DNA of 64,000 nt from Acholoe squamosa (GCA_949317995.1 OX439050.1:47679777-47743776); one strand, 5' to 3'; shown: positions 22,986-36,100, counted from the stretch's first letter. The notes: generated by a model from the letters alone, not told the origin. Numbers and translations: made by a program.

Positions 22986-23318
22986 AGCCAAATAAAAGAA
23001 AGGTTTGTTTCCAGTAACCTAACCGACCCTTACAAAACAGGGCCGACCTTTTTTTTTTATTTTGAGATATTTTTTTTTTCGATTTTTATGAATTTTCATC
23101 AATCTTTATGAATGTATTATTAGGCATACCTTTTGCGTATTTTTCACATTTCTCATTTGTTATCCATGTCTTGACCTTGAAATCAAAGAAGCAGATAGAT
23201 CCGCCCATACATTTCTATACAGAATCAAAAAAGAAAAATTAAAAAAAGAAAAAAATCCGACCTACTGACCCTAGCTCTTTGAGTCATGTTACTGGAAACA
23301 TGAATTTTTTATTTGGCC
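22986..23318. mobile_element. TA-target MITE, copy 1
   Basis: The ends GCCAAATAAAAG and CTTTTTATTTGGCC-type inverse continue inward as GTTTCCAGTAAC then CCGACC on both sides. TA lies on each flank. The second member is at 38110-38359. The TA target suggests Tc1/mariner-like mobilisation, which is inference. Long T and A runs lie inside. It is inserted in duplication I copy 1 only. Confidence 0.75.
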
Positions 23319-23394
23319 TAACATTGACCAATGCAGTACTGGTAAGCTACTCACCAGTGCAGCATTAGTGCATCATGAGAGCAAATCTATACTG

Positions 23395-23470
23395 TAGCGG
23401 CAGCGCTAGGCCAGTTCACTTTATGATCAAAGGTTGATGGATCTAGTCCGAGCATACCTGTGGTCACTAC
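23395..23470 (+). repeat. tRNA-like SINE relic
   Basis: GGTTGATGGATCTAGTCC resembles a T-arm/B-box and matches the B-box side of the inverted relic at 23636-23696. The A-box side (CAGCGCTAGGCCAG) is weak. Confidence 0.3.
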
Positions 23471-23635
23471 TCTTCCCATCCTCTCATAGCATTACCAATA
23501 CTCCTAAATACCTCAATCCCATTATTCTTGAAAATAAAAGAAATGAAAACACCAAAACATGAAAAATCATTTTGTTCCATTCTTTATAAAGTGGGCATGG
23601 GTCTCGAGCTGAAAAAAAATGGTATGGACCTGCTT

Positions 23636-23696
23636 GGACTAGATCCACCGACCTTCAGATCAATAGTCCAGTGCTCTTCCTACTGGGCTATCTGGC
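23636..23696 (-). repeat. tRNA-derived SINE head
   Basis: The minus strand reads TAGCCCAGTAGGAAGAGC (A-box) then, after a tRNA-like anticodon-arm spacing, GGTCGGTGGATCTAGTCC (B-box). It resembles a decayed tRNA body without an acceptor stem. Confidence 0.5.
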
Positions 23697-24616
23697 TGAC
23701 TTGCATTTCTGTCTATACCCATGTATAGACTGCACATAGATACATGTATAGCATCATTGGCTGTATGAAGGACAGACCTTATAGAACATTTACCATCTCA
23801 TAATTATATTTATACAGAATATGTATGGCTACTGAAAATGTAGATCCAGAGCAGAATTAAAAGATATGGAATATGAATAACTAAGACTTTACAATTCCCT
23901 CCAGCTCCCTATTTTGTCATAAAACACGTTGGAAGGTTGGTATTGCTACAAGTATAAATCCTGTATCTTTTCTGTCTCTATAGATACACAGCCATTGGTT
24001 CATCAAATCTGGAGTGAAACAAGTCTTTTCTTTCAGCAGTGGTGAAAAGAATGGGAACAAAGTATTTGAATATGAAATCTGATATTACTTTATAATGCCC
24101 AAAAAGGAAATATTGCAGTTTAATTATGATTCTTCAGATAATCCATGATAATAAATTTGTACAGCACACATAAAATACAAATGGTAATCTGAGAATCCTC
24201 ATGACGCCTGACATAAAACCCAAATTAAGACTTGTTGAAGTTATGACGTGACCCATTGCCATCCTACAAGATGGAAATAGAATCGCCAGTGTGGAAACCA
24301 AGAAAGGGGATAAGCCCCAACAGCTCTATGGTTTTAAAAGTTACAACATTACAGATTTCAAATATAAAACTGTCAATATGAAGACCTTGTCTTGGTCTGA
24401 CAAAACAGTTTGAGGAAGTTTGGTAAATCTAAACTTGTCTGCTCTAAGCTTATATTTCTGTACTTGTGTGTGGTGAAACATGCTAGAAATCTGTGACATT
24501 GAATAATTCACAATACATGTGTTAACAACAGAAAGACTTGTCGATATATAAATGGAGTTATTATCATTAAAATGTCAGATTCCTTCGGTGAACCACTATG
24601 ACAGAACTAACTATTC

Positions 24617-26910
24617 TTGTTGAGTCTCTGTTTATCTTTGCTTGGAGGAGAAATCAATTTAAAAAGAAATTGTTCAAGTTTCTCCTGTTTCCACTCTGCC
24701 TTTTCCCAAAGCCATTATGTTTGTATTGAACAGTGTGGTTTTATGGGCACAAGAACCTCCTAAGTTAGCTTATAAAAATGAGAATGAGTTGAAGTAAACC
24801 GGGATAGAGTCTGTTGGAATCAGATATTGAGCAATTACTGGAAAACACTGTTGGCCTATAGTTGTCGAAAGGAAGCTGCTACAGGGATCTGCTTTTATCA
24901 TATGGCACAATCTTTTGTCACCAATTCCTTGCCTTTGGTAGTCATGAAAAGGAATGTCAACAAAGCGCCATATGATGACCTTAGATTGGTGCTTTTCAAA
25001 GAGGTTTGCATGATGTACGGGAGTTGTATTGGCATATAATGGCAACGCATGATCATGGAATTTGAGGCACCATGCTATATTTAAAGGCTCAATGAGTGAC
25101 TATACAGTCTGTAGAATTTGAGGGGCAAAAAAGAAATTCAATGTTCCAATGGTGGGCAATGACAATAATATGATAACTAAAAACTCTATGTGTTCCAACT
25201 GACTGTAAATGATTTTGAAAAGGGCAGGGAGTACAATAATTTCCATCAAATCATTATGTTGTGACTAACACAAGAAACACAAGAAAATGTGTTTCCCTAA
25301 AGAAGACAATGAGGTTTTACAACTGTGAATATCCCAATTAATGTAGTTTCAAACTATGAAGCCGATGTAACTTCTCATACATTCATGTCCCCCTCCCCTG
25401 AATCATTCATTTGACATCTTGCCTCTCAAGGTGTCTTGCAATTTGAAATGCCTTTAGATAAAGTGCAACATCGGGATGCCTTGGTTCCCTTGCAACATCA
25501 TCCCTCTTGGTTCATTAGTCATTCTGGACAGCCCTGTAGATAGGCATGTAAGTAGCTTGACGCTATATTTACCATCATCAGTAGATCCAGTATTCCAGTT
25601 ATACCGATGGTTCTGACTGCTATGTCAAAGCTATACAATTACTCCTTGGGTTATATATTACAATTAATCCATAGCTATATGTCTCTGGGACATGAGTTGC
25701 CTGAAGGGCCAACGACCCGCAATGCTGTAAGAGCCTAGGTGTCCCATTGCAAAGGATCTGAAAGTTATGTCCAACTTACCCCTGATATCAGCAGCATTTC
25801 TTGATTGATAAATTGAATCAGTGCCATTCCTTCCAGATATGACCCAGCCATACCATAGGACTCTACAGGGCTGATACTTCCATATCCTGTCATCATATAA
25901 CAAAAGATGAGGGATGAATAGCATCTATGAATAGATGATGAGACCCCTGACATATGGCTGCCAGACCTTTCTTAAGAGGACAATGCTGCGGACAGAAACC
26001 CACCATTCCCTTCTAATATGTCTCTTATTCCCATTTTTCAGAGGTGACCAGTGGGGACCTACTGTTACTCATGTGTAGGACTATCATGTAACTTAAGTAG
26101 GTGTATTGACCTCTTGATCTATATGGTATCAAGCACAGATAATGTCCGTCAAGTAGGTCATTTCTTTCTTTCCTTCTTTCTGGTTGATTCTCACAAATCT
26201 GGCCAAGATATGACAGATTTAACAGTTTGGGCCATAGACCAAACTCTCCTAGAGTGAGACTGATAGCAGCTAAAGAGAGTTTTTCTAAAACACAAGAGTC
26301 AGCAGTCAATGCTTCAGAGTCACCATCTCATCAGCTTTATATATATGCATTTTCATTGACATTGAGAAGGGCTAAATGCCCATTAAATATAAATGTTACA
26401 GTGTCTAAGTCATTCTACACAGGTTTTGGTCTGGCACATCCTTCTCTGTTACCAGTGCCATATAAGGGATCAATTATCCAAGGGGCATTATAAATTAATA
26501 TCATATAGTCTACGCTATTCAGGCATCAATGGGATGCTGCATCATTCATATAAACCCTGGTTGTTGAGAAGATGCACCAATGCAGGTCATGGGGACAACT
26601 CACCAGTGCAGAATTAAATTGTGGCATCATAACGAAAAATATTATTAACACACACCTGGATTAACACATTTATTTCATGACTGCATAGAGCATTGCATAA
26701 GAGCACTACTGGGCTTGCCAATCTGCACCCCTGTTCAGTAATATCTCTAATTTCACATTCCTGGTTATATGAACTCTTTGGTCTAATCGTTGGTGCATTA
26801 TTGAGTGCTCTTTGAGACAAATACACCATTAGGCATCATTGACTGTATAAAAGACACACCCGGCAACACTTACTCCCTCATAATTTTATGATCATATGAC
26901 TTCTTCAGAT
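24617..26910. repeat. Segmental duplication I, copy 2
   Basis: Direct, diverged counterpart of 20005-23830. The offset shrinks from about 4.6 kb at the left to about 3.1 kb at the right because copy 1 carries extra insertions. It holds no supported gene. Confidence 0.75.
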
Positions 26911-27786
26911 ATGAATTTGGCATGAAGGAAGCTATTCTCTCCTTGAGAAGATACAGAAGCATAGGAAGCAAATCTTCATTGGGTGGGCCCAGCGAGGGCC
27001 CCATCGTGACCACCTTAAAATGTCAGCTGAAGTGTGATAATGCATATACATAAGTATAAAGAATTTGTATAGAAAAGTAATTTTTTGTGAATTTTGGACG
27101 TGACTTTAGGCTCAGATGCCCATTTTGTCTATCCTTTCAACATATTAATCTATTGAGATGCAAAGTTTTAGCTTCATTTCCATTTTGTTTATGACTTCTT
27201 GGCAATTTATTTTGGGGGGCTCAGACATACTCAGGCCCCACCTCCTTCATGATTGGGGAGGCCCAGCCCCCCCTGACCCCCCCCCCTTTTCCTACGCCCC
27301 TGAGATACTGAGAAGAACTTAAAGGAGATAAAATATGATTTTATAAGCAAATACCATCCAAATCTCAGAACTTCATCCCTTTCAGCTTTATTATTATCAA
27401 TATAATTATGTTGCATATGATACTGTTGTAAAGCTACCACCCCGGTAGGTTTTGCAACATGCACACTGTGATTCCTTGTTTTCAAGAAAACAGACCCCAG
27501 TCAAAAAAAAATGAAATTCAGAGGGGACCAAAGGTGGTGTTTCTGCAGTGTGGAAAATCACGGGATTAAAGTGGTATTTATATTTATTTTTCAAATCATC
27601 AAGGGGGTGGTAGGTTTGAGGGGGGGGGGGCGTAGAAATTCTTGACCCTTCTTGGGGGGGGGGGCTTAAAGATTTACCTCTTTTTAGCAAAAAAGCCGGT
27701 GCACTACTATATAGATCAAAGATGAGCAAAAAAAATCTCTGCGCCCCTATCGTGACCCTGTTGATGAATAATGATCACTCCCTTAC
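26911..27786. other. Unassigned with C and G homopolymer tracts
   Basis: C runs lie at about 27266-27292. Two long G runs at about 27618-27629 and 27653-27664 are separated by 23 bp and could form a quadruplex. If the gene at 27787-27931 is real, this is its first intron. Confidence 0.45.
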
Positions 27787-27931
27787 CAGTTCTGTACCAC
27801 TCGATATGATGTATTGAGCAAGTAAACATTATACAAGTTAGGATATTGATGCTGATGGCGCAAACTAGAGCACCACTTTGATAAAAGCTCGGCAACATGA
27901 TTTCTGACAGGTTCTTTGGACAACACGTCAT
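27787..27931 (-). CDS. First coding exon of a membrane-protein gene
   Basis: The minus strand has an ATG at 27931-27929 followed by 48 open codons ending ...EWYRT plus one base, directly before GTAAGG (phase 1 donor). The peptide starts MTCCPKNLSE. It has a hydrophobic stretch at about residues 19-38 (SGALVCAISINILTCIMF) and then SIHHIEWYRT. One helix at the N terminus followed within a few residues by a Trp-Tyr motif is the pattern of first exons in PMP22/claudin-superfamily tetraspan proteins such as the TMEM178 type. That is only a resemblance, and I do not assign a family member. The exon is CpG-poor but its promoter has two CREs. Remaining exons should lie at lower coordinates, possibly outside the recognisable part of the window. 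Confidence 0.55.
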
Positions 27932-28008
27932 TTATACTCCACCTTTGACGTCATAACCGACGCAGACCGATCAGAGTGGAAGAAAAGTTGCCCATGGCCT
28001 GACGTCAT
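27932..28008 (-). promoter_or_regulatory. Double-CRE promoter
   Basis: Two perfect TGACGTCA palindromes (27946-27953 and 28000-28007), 54 bp apart, lie within 80 bp upstream of the membrane-protein ATG; GAGTATAAATG overlaps the start itself. CREB/ATF proteins bind this 8-mer. The pair could also serve a divergent plus-strand transcript. Confidence 0.45.
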
Positions 28009-30878
28009 GGATTGATACTGACCAAGTCAAACACTGGGCTGTCCCCAATGGGCTGTGGGGTGGAGGTGAGTGAGGTGGGAGGGGGCAATGGGGACAAAGC
28101 AGGGCGTTGGGACTTACTTGCATGGAAAACTAGTTTAGGGTATATCTTGTTTGGTTCACACTGCAATTACACTGATTCTTTGAGACTCTCTGTTTGAGGT
28201 CAGGCCTCTGAATCACCCCTAAGTATCCTTAATTAACCTCACTTAGATGTTATGGGCCTCGGGGTAGCCGTTTCAGGAATAGTTGTGTCTTAGGAAGACG
28301 GTGAAATGCCTTTGAAGTACTGGTTCATTGCCACTATGAACTACACGTTGGGTAGGACATAGCAGTCCTGATTTGGGATGCTGCAGTAGATGTCCTCATG
28401 TGTAGCATAATAAAATATATCTTTATTAACCTCTTTGACTCTTGTTGTTCAAATGGTTTTTTGTCTTAGCAACTATCAGTGTTTTCAACATACCCAACGA
28501 CATTTTTGCGCCTGCTTCGTGAATCTTTAGATAGAAATTCAAAACTTAACATCCATTAAGTCAATTAAGTTATTAGCCAGACTTTCCGGTGTCTCTGAAT
28601 TGCCAGACTGGTTACTGATACTCTTTGATAATTAAACTTTCTTTTCTATACGAGGTTATTGAACATACTGCGAAATTGAAAGGAAAAGAAAAAAACAACA
28701 GGCTAGCCGATGTGTCTGAAAAGCATGCTTAGTTTTCCTTGGACGTCTAGACACGTTATTAAATTTCCTTCTCATCTTCATATTCCTTGTATACGAGCAA
28801 ATGTATATTTCTTGCCCTCAGCTCTTATTTTTGCATCTAATAGAAAAAGGAAAGCAATCCTTTGAAATGAGCAAATTCCTGTGACACAAGAACAGTAAAT
28901 AGACCATGATGAGATGCGGGAAAATGGGAATAAAAAGACCATGAGATTAGAATGAGGAAACCTTACCTTCCATAATATAGATGCAGATTTACAAGGAGAA
29001 CATGTAGTAGTGTGACACCATATCTAGAGAGTTGTATATTTAGGGGGAGGGTCCTGATCGTTTTAAGACCCCCTGTCCCCCTAATATTGTCCATCTGGTG
29101 GGTCATCCCGGGGCTCTATGAATGTCAACGAGGTGATCCAAGCTTCCGCAATGTCCCCAATTCACCACCTGGTACCCCTGCTCTCCTCTCTCCTTTCCTC
29201 ACACTGGAAAAAAAGATGTGGTGTCATGGAACCTTGCCAAACTGCTAGGTGAGTTCTGGAACAATGCTCTCACATTGACAATACAAGATGCTCCTGATTA
29301 CCTTTGAGTGACAGTCCCTAAATTGTCAATATGATGACCTTTTCAAAAGGCTGGCAGTTAATTGCTACTTGTTTTGCCTTTCTTTATTTCACAGGTTTTG
29401 ACACGTTCATTTTCTGCTGGGGACCAATGGTTAGACGTTAGCTACCCTATATCTTTAAGTACTTCCCATGCCCCTGCCTATTGTACTAGCTCATCACCTG
29501 CCCCACCATTCCTGTTTTTTTCTCCTATGCCCACTGTCTCCTATAATGCAGCTCACTATTTACCTTTCAGCCTGTTTTTCCTCTTCAAACACACTGAATT
29601 TGCCTTCTCCGTATACACCTGAAAATACAGACAGCCGCACCTCAGGAGCTTACCTCCCCACCTACCTGCATGACTATGACATTGGGAATACAGCAGGGAT
29701 TCAACAGCTCTCATACTCTCTCTCTCTCATTCAACTAATGGTATGAGTTGTGGAATGAACATCAACTGTTAGGATGTTCAGAGTGGCGGAGCGTTTGAGG
29801 GCATGGGGACTCCTTTTGGCCTATAAGGGTATATTTGCTTCTTTGGGACCCCAAATAATGTGAGAGAAATTGAGGGCCAAGGGGGGTGCCCCCTCCTTAT
29901 ATTGGCCGCCTTCCCCCTTTTCCAAATCCTGCAGGGTCCACCACTGGTTCTGTTACTATCCCTCTCTCCCTCTTTGATTCTACCCTCTCTGCACTCCCCT
30001 TCTTAAGATGAATATACCATGGTAGATTCATAGATTATTTTGGCTAGTACACTAAGACTACCGACTCATAAACCTACAAGACAAAATTAATACTAGGCAC
30101 CTACATGAATTTGCCAATGTAAATCTAACATAGACATAATATAGATGTTCAATCAATAAATCCAATAGTGTCCTGCTCTAGTGGGGCTACTGCGTAACAA
30201 TCGCGAGTCAGTGTGAGTCCAGCTAGCCCCCTCTGGACATATGGACACATATATACACATGTCCTGCATCTAGTGTAGTTCTGGCATCCTCAATGAGATG
30301 GCAACACCTGTATCAATAAGCTTAGTACACATTGATCAGGACGTATGTAAAACTGGATTTTACGTCATCACACACCTTAATGACTAGCAATCTGAGGGAC
30401 ATTAGCTGGAGGGCTTCCCTAGCCCACTTAAAAGGGCCCATGTCTCCTCTTTCCCATCCCTCAGATGTGTGTGGTACACATATGCGCAGGCATTGACACA
30501 TTCCTCTATGAAATTGTGTAATGTAGTTTTCTCACCATAAATATGACCTTAGCTGGCGAAATGGCGTTAAACACCTATTATTCATTCACTCCCTGACTGG
30601 ATTTTAAGCTGGAATCGTTGAGAATTCTCTCAAGATATACCATGACCAGTGGCTGATCCAGGCGATCCAGGATTCCGAAGAGGAGGGCACCTCTCATTTA
30701 TTTTCACCACTGAAGGCTTAGTTGGAATGTACCCGGCACCATTCTTTTTCCGGTCATGTGTCCATGATCTGCTGTTCATTTGAGGAATGCTCGTGGCCCT
30801 GTCAATTTAATTTGTCCTTATAGCCATATATAATCAGGACTCGGTGGTGCACCCCCATACGACACTGGCAACCACAAA
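28009..30878. other. Unassigned stretch
   Basis: No convincing exon. A GGAG|GTGAGT donor-like site at about 28060 and a CTAG|GTGAGT site at about 29247 have no adequate upstream coding frame. Confidence 0.4.
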
Positions 30879-31073
30879 ATGCAGCATTCTTTCAATTATT
30901 TCATTTTTGTTTGCATATTCTTAGTGATACTGGCACCAAACGGATATGAAACTGACTCAAAAATTGAACAAAAAAACAAGACAAAAAGACTTTCAGTGTC
31001 ACAAGTAATGCTGCCGCATGTGCTGCAGTGGTATAGAAGCTCGGGCCTTAGATCAATTTCAAGAGGTTGTTGA
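30879..31073 (+). CDS. Candidate small secreted peptide
   Basis: A 64-codon ATG frame begins MQHSFN, then YFIFVCIFLVILA, then PNGYETDSKIEQ and a basic KNKTKR. This is signal-peptide-like with a possible dibasic processing site. There is no identifiable family, promoter or conserved copy. The frame may also be cut short by a donor-like CACAA|GTAATG. It may well be chance. Confidence 0.2.
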   Translation: MQHSFNYFIFVCIFLVILAPNGYETDSKIEQKNKTKRLSVSQVMLPHVLQWYRSSGLRSISRGC

Positions 31074-32366
31074 GCTTCATGATATACTTATCCCAGAAAA
31101 TTTCAAGCGGTTAATCCTAGAGTGCTACATCCTAGTAGGCATGTGGTGCAACAGACATCTTCCTTCTTATTCTTTCAAAGACTGTTTGCTCATTTATATA
31201 GTATCATTATTATTATTTACTCATTCATTTATTTACTTATCAAATTCATTTGACACCCTGATGGTCCTGATGGTGACAGGCTTGAACCATAGATATAATA
31301 CAGCCTGTTACACTATAACTACATTGACCATCATGAGACTCTACAAGGTGTGTGGGGTGGGGCTGTCATCAGAATAACTAATTAAGGTAAACATCTCGCT
31401 AAGGGAACACGTGGGACAGCCTAGGAGGCTCGGCTCAGTGGGATCGATTGGGATTTAGGCCGGTGATACATTGTGGTGTTGGGGGTCAACAACGTCGGAT
31501 CTGGCTGTGAAACGAGTTTTTGATCCATGGTGTTTGCAAAAGGCTCGGACAGGGGTAGATCGTTTCCGGATTGGGAATAGAGTAGCTTAGGAAGGTAGGG
31601 ATGGAAGGGGGTGGGGCAAGAGTGAGGCTGTAGTACTTTTGGTAGTTGTGCACAAGGAATGGTGATACCAGAATAGCCCCTACAAGCCTAAAGAAGGTGA
31701 ACTATTTGTATATGCCAACACCCCTTCCTCCTCCCCATTGTTTCTATGAATAGCACATCAGTCAAGGCCTGTTGTTAGTTCCTTTTTGTTTTGTAATAGA
31801 AATGTCACGATGGATCCTATCCTTAATAACATGATAATCCTGTTGTTTGAGAGTGTGCTTCTGTTCTATCGTTCAACCTTACCACTCTACTTGCCCCTGT
31901 TTATTCCTAGGGTTTCCTTACTGTCTTAATCTCTATCCCCTTGTGCCAAGACTTCCTCACTTTCTCCCACCTTAATTTTCCTCTCTCAATGTTCAACAGT
32001 CCCCTATCCCTCTTCCCTCACCCCCGTTTCTCCTTCATTAATTCCTTCTTTCTCTCATTCACTCCCTACCCTCTCGCCCTCATGTCTCTGCGTCTTACTC
32101 CCTTCTCCCTTCTGTTTCCCACTCTCCCCAAATCTAACATTATCCCTGTCCGAGCCTAAATCTCTTCACTCTTCTCACCACTCCTCTCGCCAACCCCATG
32201 GCCCCCATTTTCCAAGTTTCCCTGTGAATCTGATTAGTTTACTGATAACCTGATTATTTACAGTGATCATTAATGGTTCTCAGCTCTCAGGTGGTTCCCG
32301 GTGACAGGGCAGGTGGCTGAGGGTGATAGATGGGGGCCTGTATGATGACCATTTGTAGCAAGTGGT
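31074..32366. other. Unassigned stretch
   Basis: A pyrimidine-rich region at about 31930-32210 and several GATTA-type words at 32228-32275; no gene, RNA or element ends recognised. Confidence 0.4.
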
Positions 32367-32621
32367 CCTGGAGGGCATTTCTCAACATGCTACGACTTGA
32401 TTTATTCAAGTCGTACCTGAAGTGTCCTCTACGACTAGATTATAACCTGGATGTATAGAGCAATCGTAGAATCTCCAGTTGCACATTCATAGAAACACCC
32501 TCCAGTCCCCCTGTGTAGATTAGAGACCCTTAATTTTGGTTTGATTGCTCTCTGTGACTGGAGATGTTCTGGGTCGTGCTGGCTGTCTCTTGTCGTACCA
32601 TGTTGGAAAATGCCCTACAGG
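32367..32621. mobile_element. Second member of the CCTGGAAGG-type MITE
   Basis: The ends CCTGGAGGGCATTTCTCAAC and its diverged inverse (…AATGCCCTACAGG, ending 32621) match the family seen at 5771-6043. The internal sequence is largely different. Confidence 0.75.
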
Positions 32622-35600
32622 CATGGTGACATGTTGCAGGCAGCTTGCAAGAAACCTTTGTAGTGCTGTCAAAGGTCAAGATTATTGCTCGATTAATGGG
32701 TTTCTCGTTGTATAGTCCTGAACGTGGCCACTTGGTGTAAGGAGTTCTTTCATCTAATCTTTATCCTTTATCAAAGTCTGCAACCAAACCGTGTCCCGTT
32801 GAGATGAAAAGTATCAAGGAAGGTGATAAAACAGTGATGCGGGAAATAAAAGACACAGGCTTCTGTGGCTGTCCGTTTATCTATTGATGAATTTAAGAGG
32901 AGGTTTAGGTATTAAAGTGCATTGATAGCTGTCAAGAATAAATTCAGTTCCAGGTGTCAAGGGTAATATAAATCATCTATTAACAAAGGTAGTGGTATTA
33001 ACAAAACCTGTCCAATCCTTCTTTATCAGGGTTTCCCTAGCCTATTTCAAAAGGGACTTGATCCCATCTTTTCCGTCCTCTCTGTATGCCATCTTAAGGG
33101 GAGCAGATACATGAATCCCGACTGTGATGTTGGATTATTTTATTTCGCTAGGGCCTTAGCTCTCAGAATGCCGATAAACAGATATCACTAAATTACTTGA
33201 TCACCTTTCCTTGTTAAACACGTATAGTCTATAGGTAGAACCGAGGCAGTCTGCATGTATAAGACCATACATCCAATGAAAATAAAACTGTGGATGGAAG
33301 ACCAGTGTGGGAGGAACAGCTAGAAAGTGCAGGGATGAGCTCCGTAAATTCTACTATATTCGAATATAATTGTATACTCTATAGTGACACCTGAAAAGGT
33401 GTTGGGGATGCATCCCTTATGTACGGCTTTGCTGCCACTTAAGACAGCTGCTGGTAAAAAGAAAAACTCATGGGGCACCTAGATCTGACTGGGCTGAGTC
33501 AAATTCAAACTCTGCTGGCATTGTTATGTCTCCATATCAGTGACATAAATCCCTTGTGGTCTACAGTTATGTTGAGACCTCCGGCATTGATAGCATTGGG
33601 GAATGAGTGTGTCGGCAATTAAAGATGCAATACTTGATTAGGCCCTAAGGGCATTTTTCCTGCACCTGTGGAACGGTCGGTGAAATTTGAGAACTGAATT
33701 GAAACCAATTTAAGTCTTGAAAAATCAATATTGTCTGTAAAAGGCCCACCACAGCTAATGAGACTGTGTCAAACCTACCTGGTAGGTGGGGAAATCGATG
33801 ATTAACCGTTGAATGACAAGATGTCCAAAGAAGCCACATATGGGCCTAAAACCTGACATAATTATACAATTATGAAAAAAAGCAGAGCCAGAGTGTACCA
33901 TAAAGAATCTGCCAAAGTGGGGGTTTGGGTTATAGGCAGGTTAATGCCATCATAGTAGACCTATTTACTAACTGAAATCAGTCTTCAATAATACAGAATC
34001 ATAACATGGTCTTCTCCTAAAGGCAGAGTATGGGTTTACATGAGTGTCGCTAGTATGTAGAGTTTTGCGGTACATAAGAGTCAGAGCCACCCTTCCATCC
34101 TCATACCTTCACTCCGTCACCTGCGGCTAATACGAAAAAAAAAGTTCATGGAATATGGATAATAAACACATAAATTTACAAGAAGACATCATTAATTTTA
34201 GGCTATTTCAGGAGCAGATCTGTTATATTGCCCACATCCCCAACACACACCCTCCCCTGTCCGACCACCATCAACTCATGATAAGGTACAATGATTGGCC
34301 GGCTTAATTTAACACTTGGCCCCCTACTCAGTCTTCTATTGCCTGACTTGTCTTCACCCAGCCGCCTAAGGTTTCAATGAATCAATACTTTAACTAACGC
34401 ATAGGGGAAAGAAAATTGAAGTTGGAAATAATTATGGAGCGTGCTTAAGAAGTGAGGCTATTTTTTTTTAAGAAACAGGAGAATAAGGAAATACTGTGAT
34501 GAGATAAAAGGTATTGCAGTGCAATCCGTCTTGAATTCATTTCAATCTCCCTTCCCTGAATACAAAGCAACAATAGAAGAGTTATTTATGAAGGCAAGCT
34601 GATGTATTCAATAGGCTGAGAAAAAAAGAGTGCCAACATTGTCATGTGTCACAAAGAAGTCTTTCTTTATCTGCAGCTTAAATTGTTCTGTTGGATATTA
34701 GTACACCTGAGCAAAAAAAAAAAAATATGAAGGAAACCCCCTTTTCCATGCAATGGTCAAATAGGGTTGTAGCCGGAGACAGAACAATTTTCACTGCCAA
34801 TAACTATATTCCGACCTAGCTGGATACATTTTTGACTAATTCCCTTCATTCAATGCAGTCATTCTATAGGGTCCAGTACATAACAGCTTGTACCCATCAT
34901 GCTGGCTGTTATGGGTTCTTATCTCTCCAGGTACAAGTTCAAGTTCAATGAAAAAAAAGTCTGTATTACTTGAAAGTTTGCATAACAATAATTATATATA
35001 TACGGGTGGTCAACTAGAGACGGACAAACATACAACCCACACCCTACCCTGACTAACCAATTTTTATATAAGCAGCCTGGACTATTTATTTCTAAGTATC
35101 ACCTTGATCATACAGAGTAGTACTCGTGTGTTTATCATACATTAATAACACAACGTTAAGCATACTCATAATATGACACAACCATGTTTCATAGGATGAC
35201 GAGAATTATAGTCAGAGGAGAATATGTCTTAGATGGGAGAATATAGGGGGGGGCAGAGGGGTGTTGGAGGGGGGGGGGTGAGAAGAATCTGTGTGACCAG
35301 TCCGTCTGGGGCGGAATAAGTAACTGTGTGGGAGGATGTGTGGCCAGTACATCGGTGAGAGGGTAGGTGGGGTGTATGTGTGGGGTGTGGGGGGCAGGCA
35401 ATGGTAATGAAGCTGCAATGGTAATGATGTACCAGATCAAGTAATGGCCCCCACTATATTAAGGATCCTGGAACATCAGTATATGGCATGTATATTCAGA
35501 ATATTAAAAACAATATTACCCATGCACTTTTTGTTTCTGGAATGTTCACCCTTCGACCTTTGTCAACGTTTGCATTTGAAGGCATTTGCATTAATCTATA

Positions 35601-36100
35601 GCAACTAGACACTGGGTGAGACTAAAATGGCAGAGGGGGTGGACTTTTTATTTAGAACATTTCAAACACCAAAAACCACTTTGTGCACTGCAGAAGTATC
35701 GCAATGGCCCGTTTGAGTTCCTCAATGCTCAAAATTCTCAATGTCCCTTTATGCCCGGCCCTAAGTCCTATATGAGACATTCAAATGTTTTAGAATTTAA
35801 TATTGATTTTGACACCCTCATACCCCCGATGTTAATTCAAGATTGGTGCTAATTTGAGACCCCAGTGCTTAAACGAGCCAAAACAGTAGGCCTATGCATT
35901 CTTCACAGGGTTTCCTAGCAGAGCAGGTTCTACATCTTATTGCTAATGATTTAAAACTCATAATATTATATTCTCTTTCTATTAAGCCCATATCTAGTTA
36001 CCAGAAATGGCAGCAAGTTGGTAAGTTGTTAACCTTGGGCCCTGGATATGCTAGCCACCACTGTCCATAGCACTTCCACTTTCCCGTCATTCCTATCTCA
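32622..36100. other. Unassigned stretch
   Basis: Nothing coding is supportable. G-rich runs at 35246-35278 and 35365-35400 create long proline-rich frames on the other strand that I regard as chance. Confidence 0.4.

Larger units (their letters stand above)
20005..23830. repeat. Segmental duplication I, copy 1
   Basis: It resembles 24617-26910 in direct orientation. Matching landmarks in order include GCCTTTTCCCAAAGCC, GATAAATTGA.TCAGTGCC, AACAAAAGATGA.GGATGAATAG, TCTGGTTGATTCTCACA and ATCATTG.CTGTAT. The copies differ by many substitutions and indels, so the duplication is old. Copy 1 is longer because it alone carries about 1.03 kb of insert (21415-22445), a MITE (22986-23318) and SINE heads. 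No open frame is conserved in a protein-like way between copies. Confidence 0.75.

Noticed and set aside
21122-25924. Similar minus-strand frames at 21122-21328 and 25664-25924 (GRNGTDSIYQ)
   Set aside because: The similarity follows from the DNA duplication. Differences between the copies are mostly amino-acid-changing, as expected without coding selection.
28010-28066. Possible divergent plus-strand start MGCGVE followed by GTGAGT
   Set aside because: A six-codon coding exon in G-rich sequence is too little evidence.
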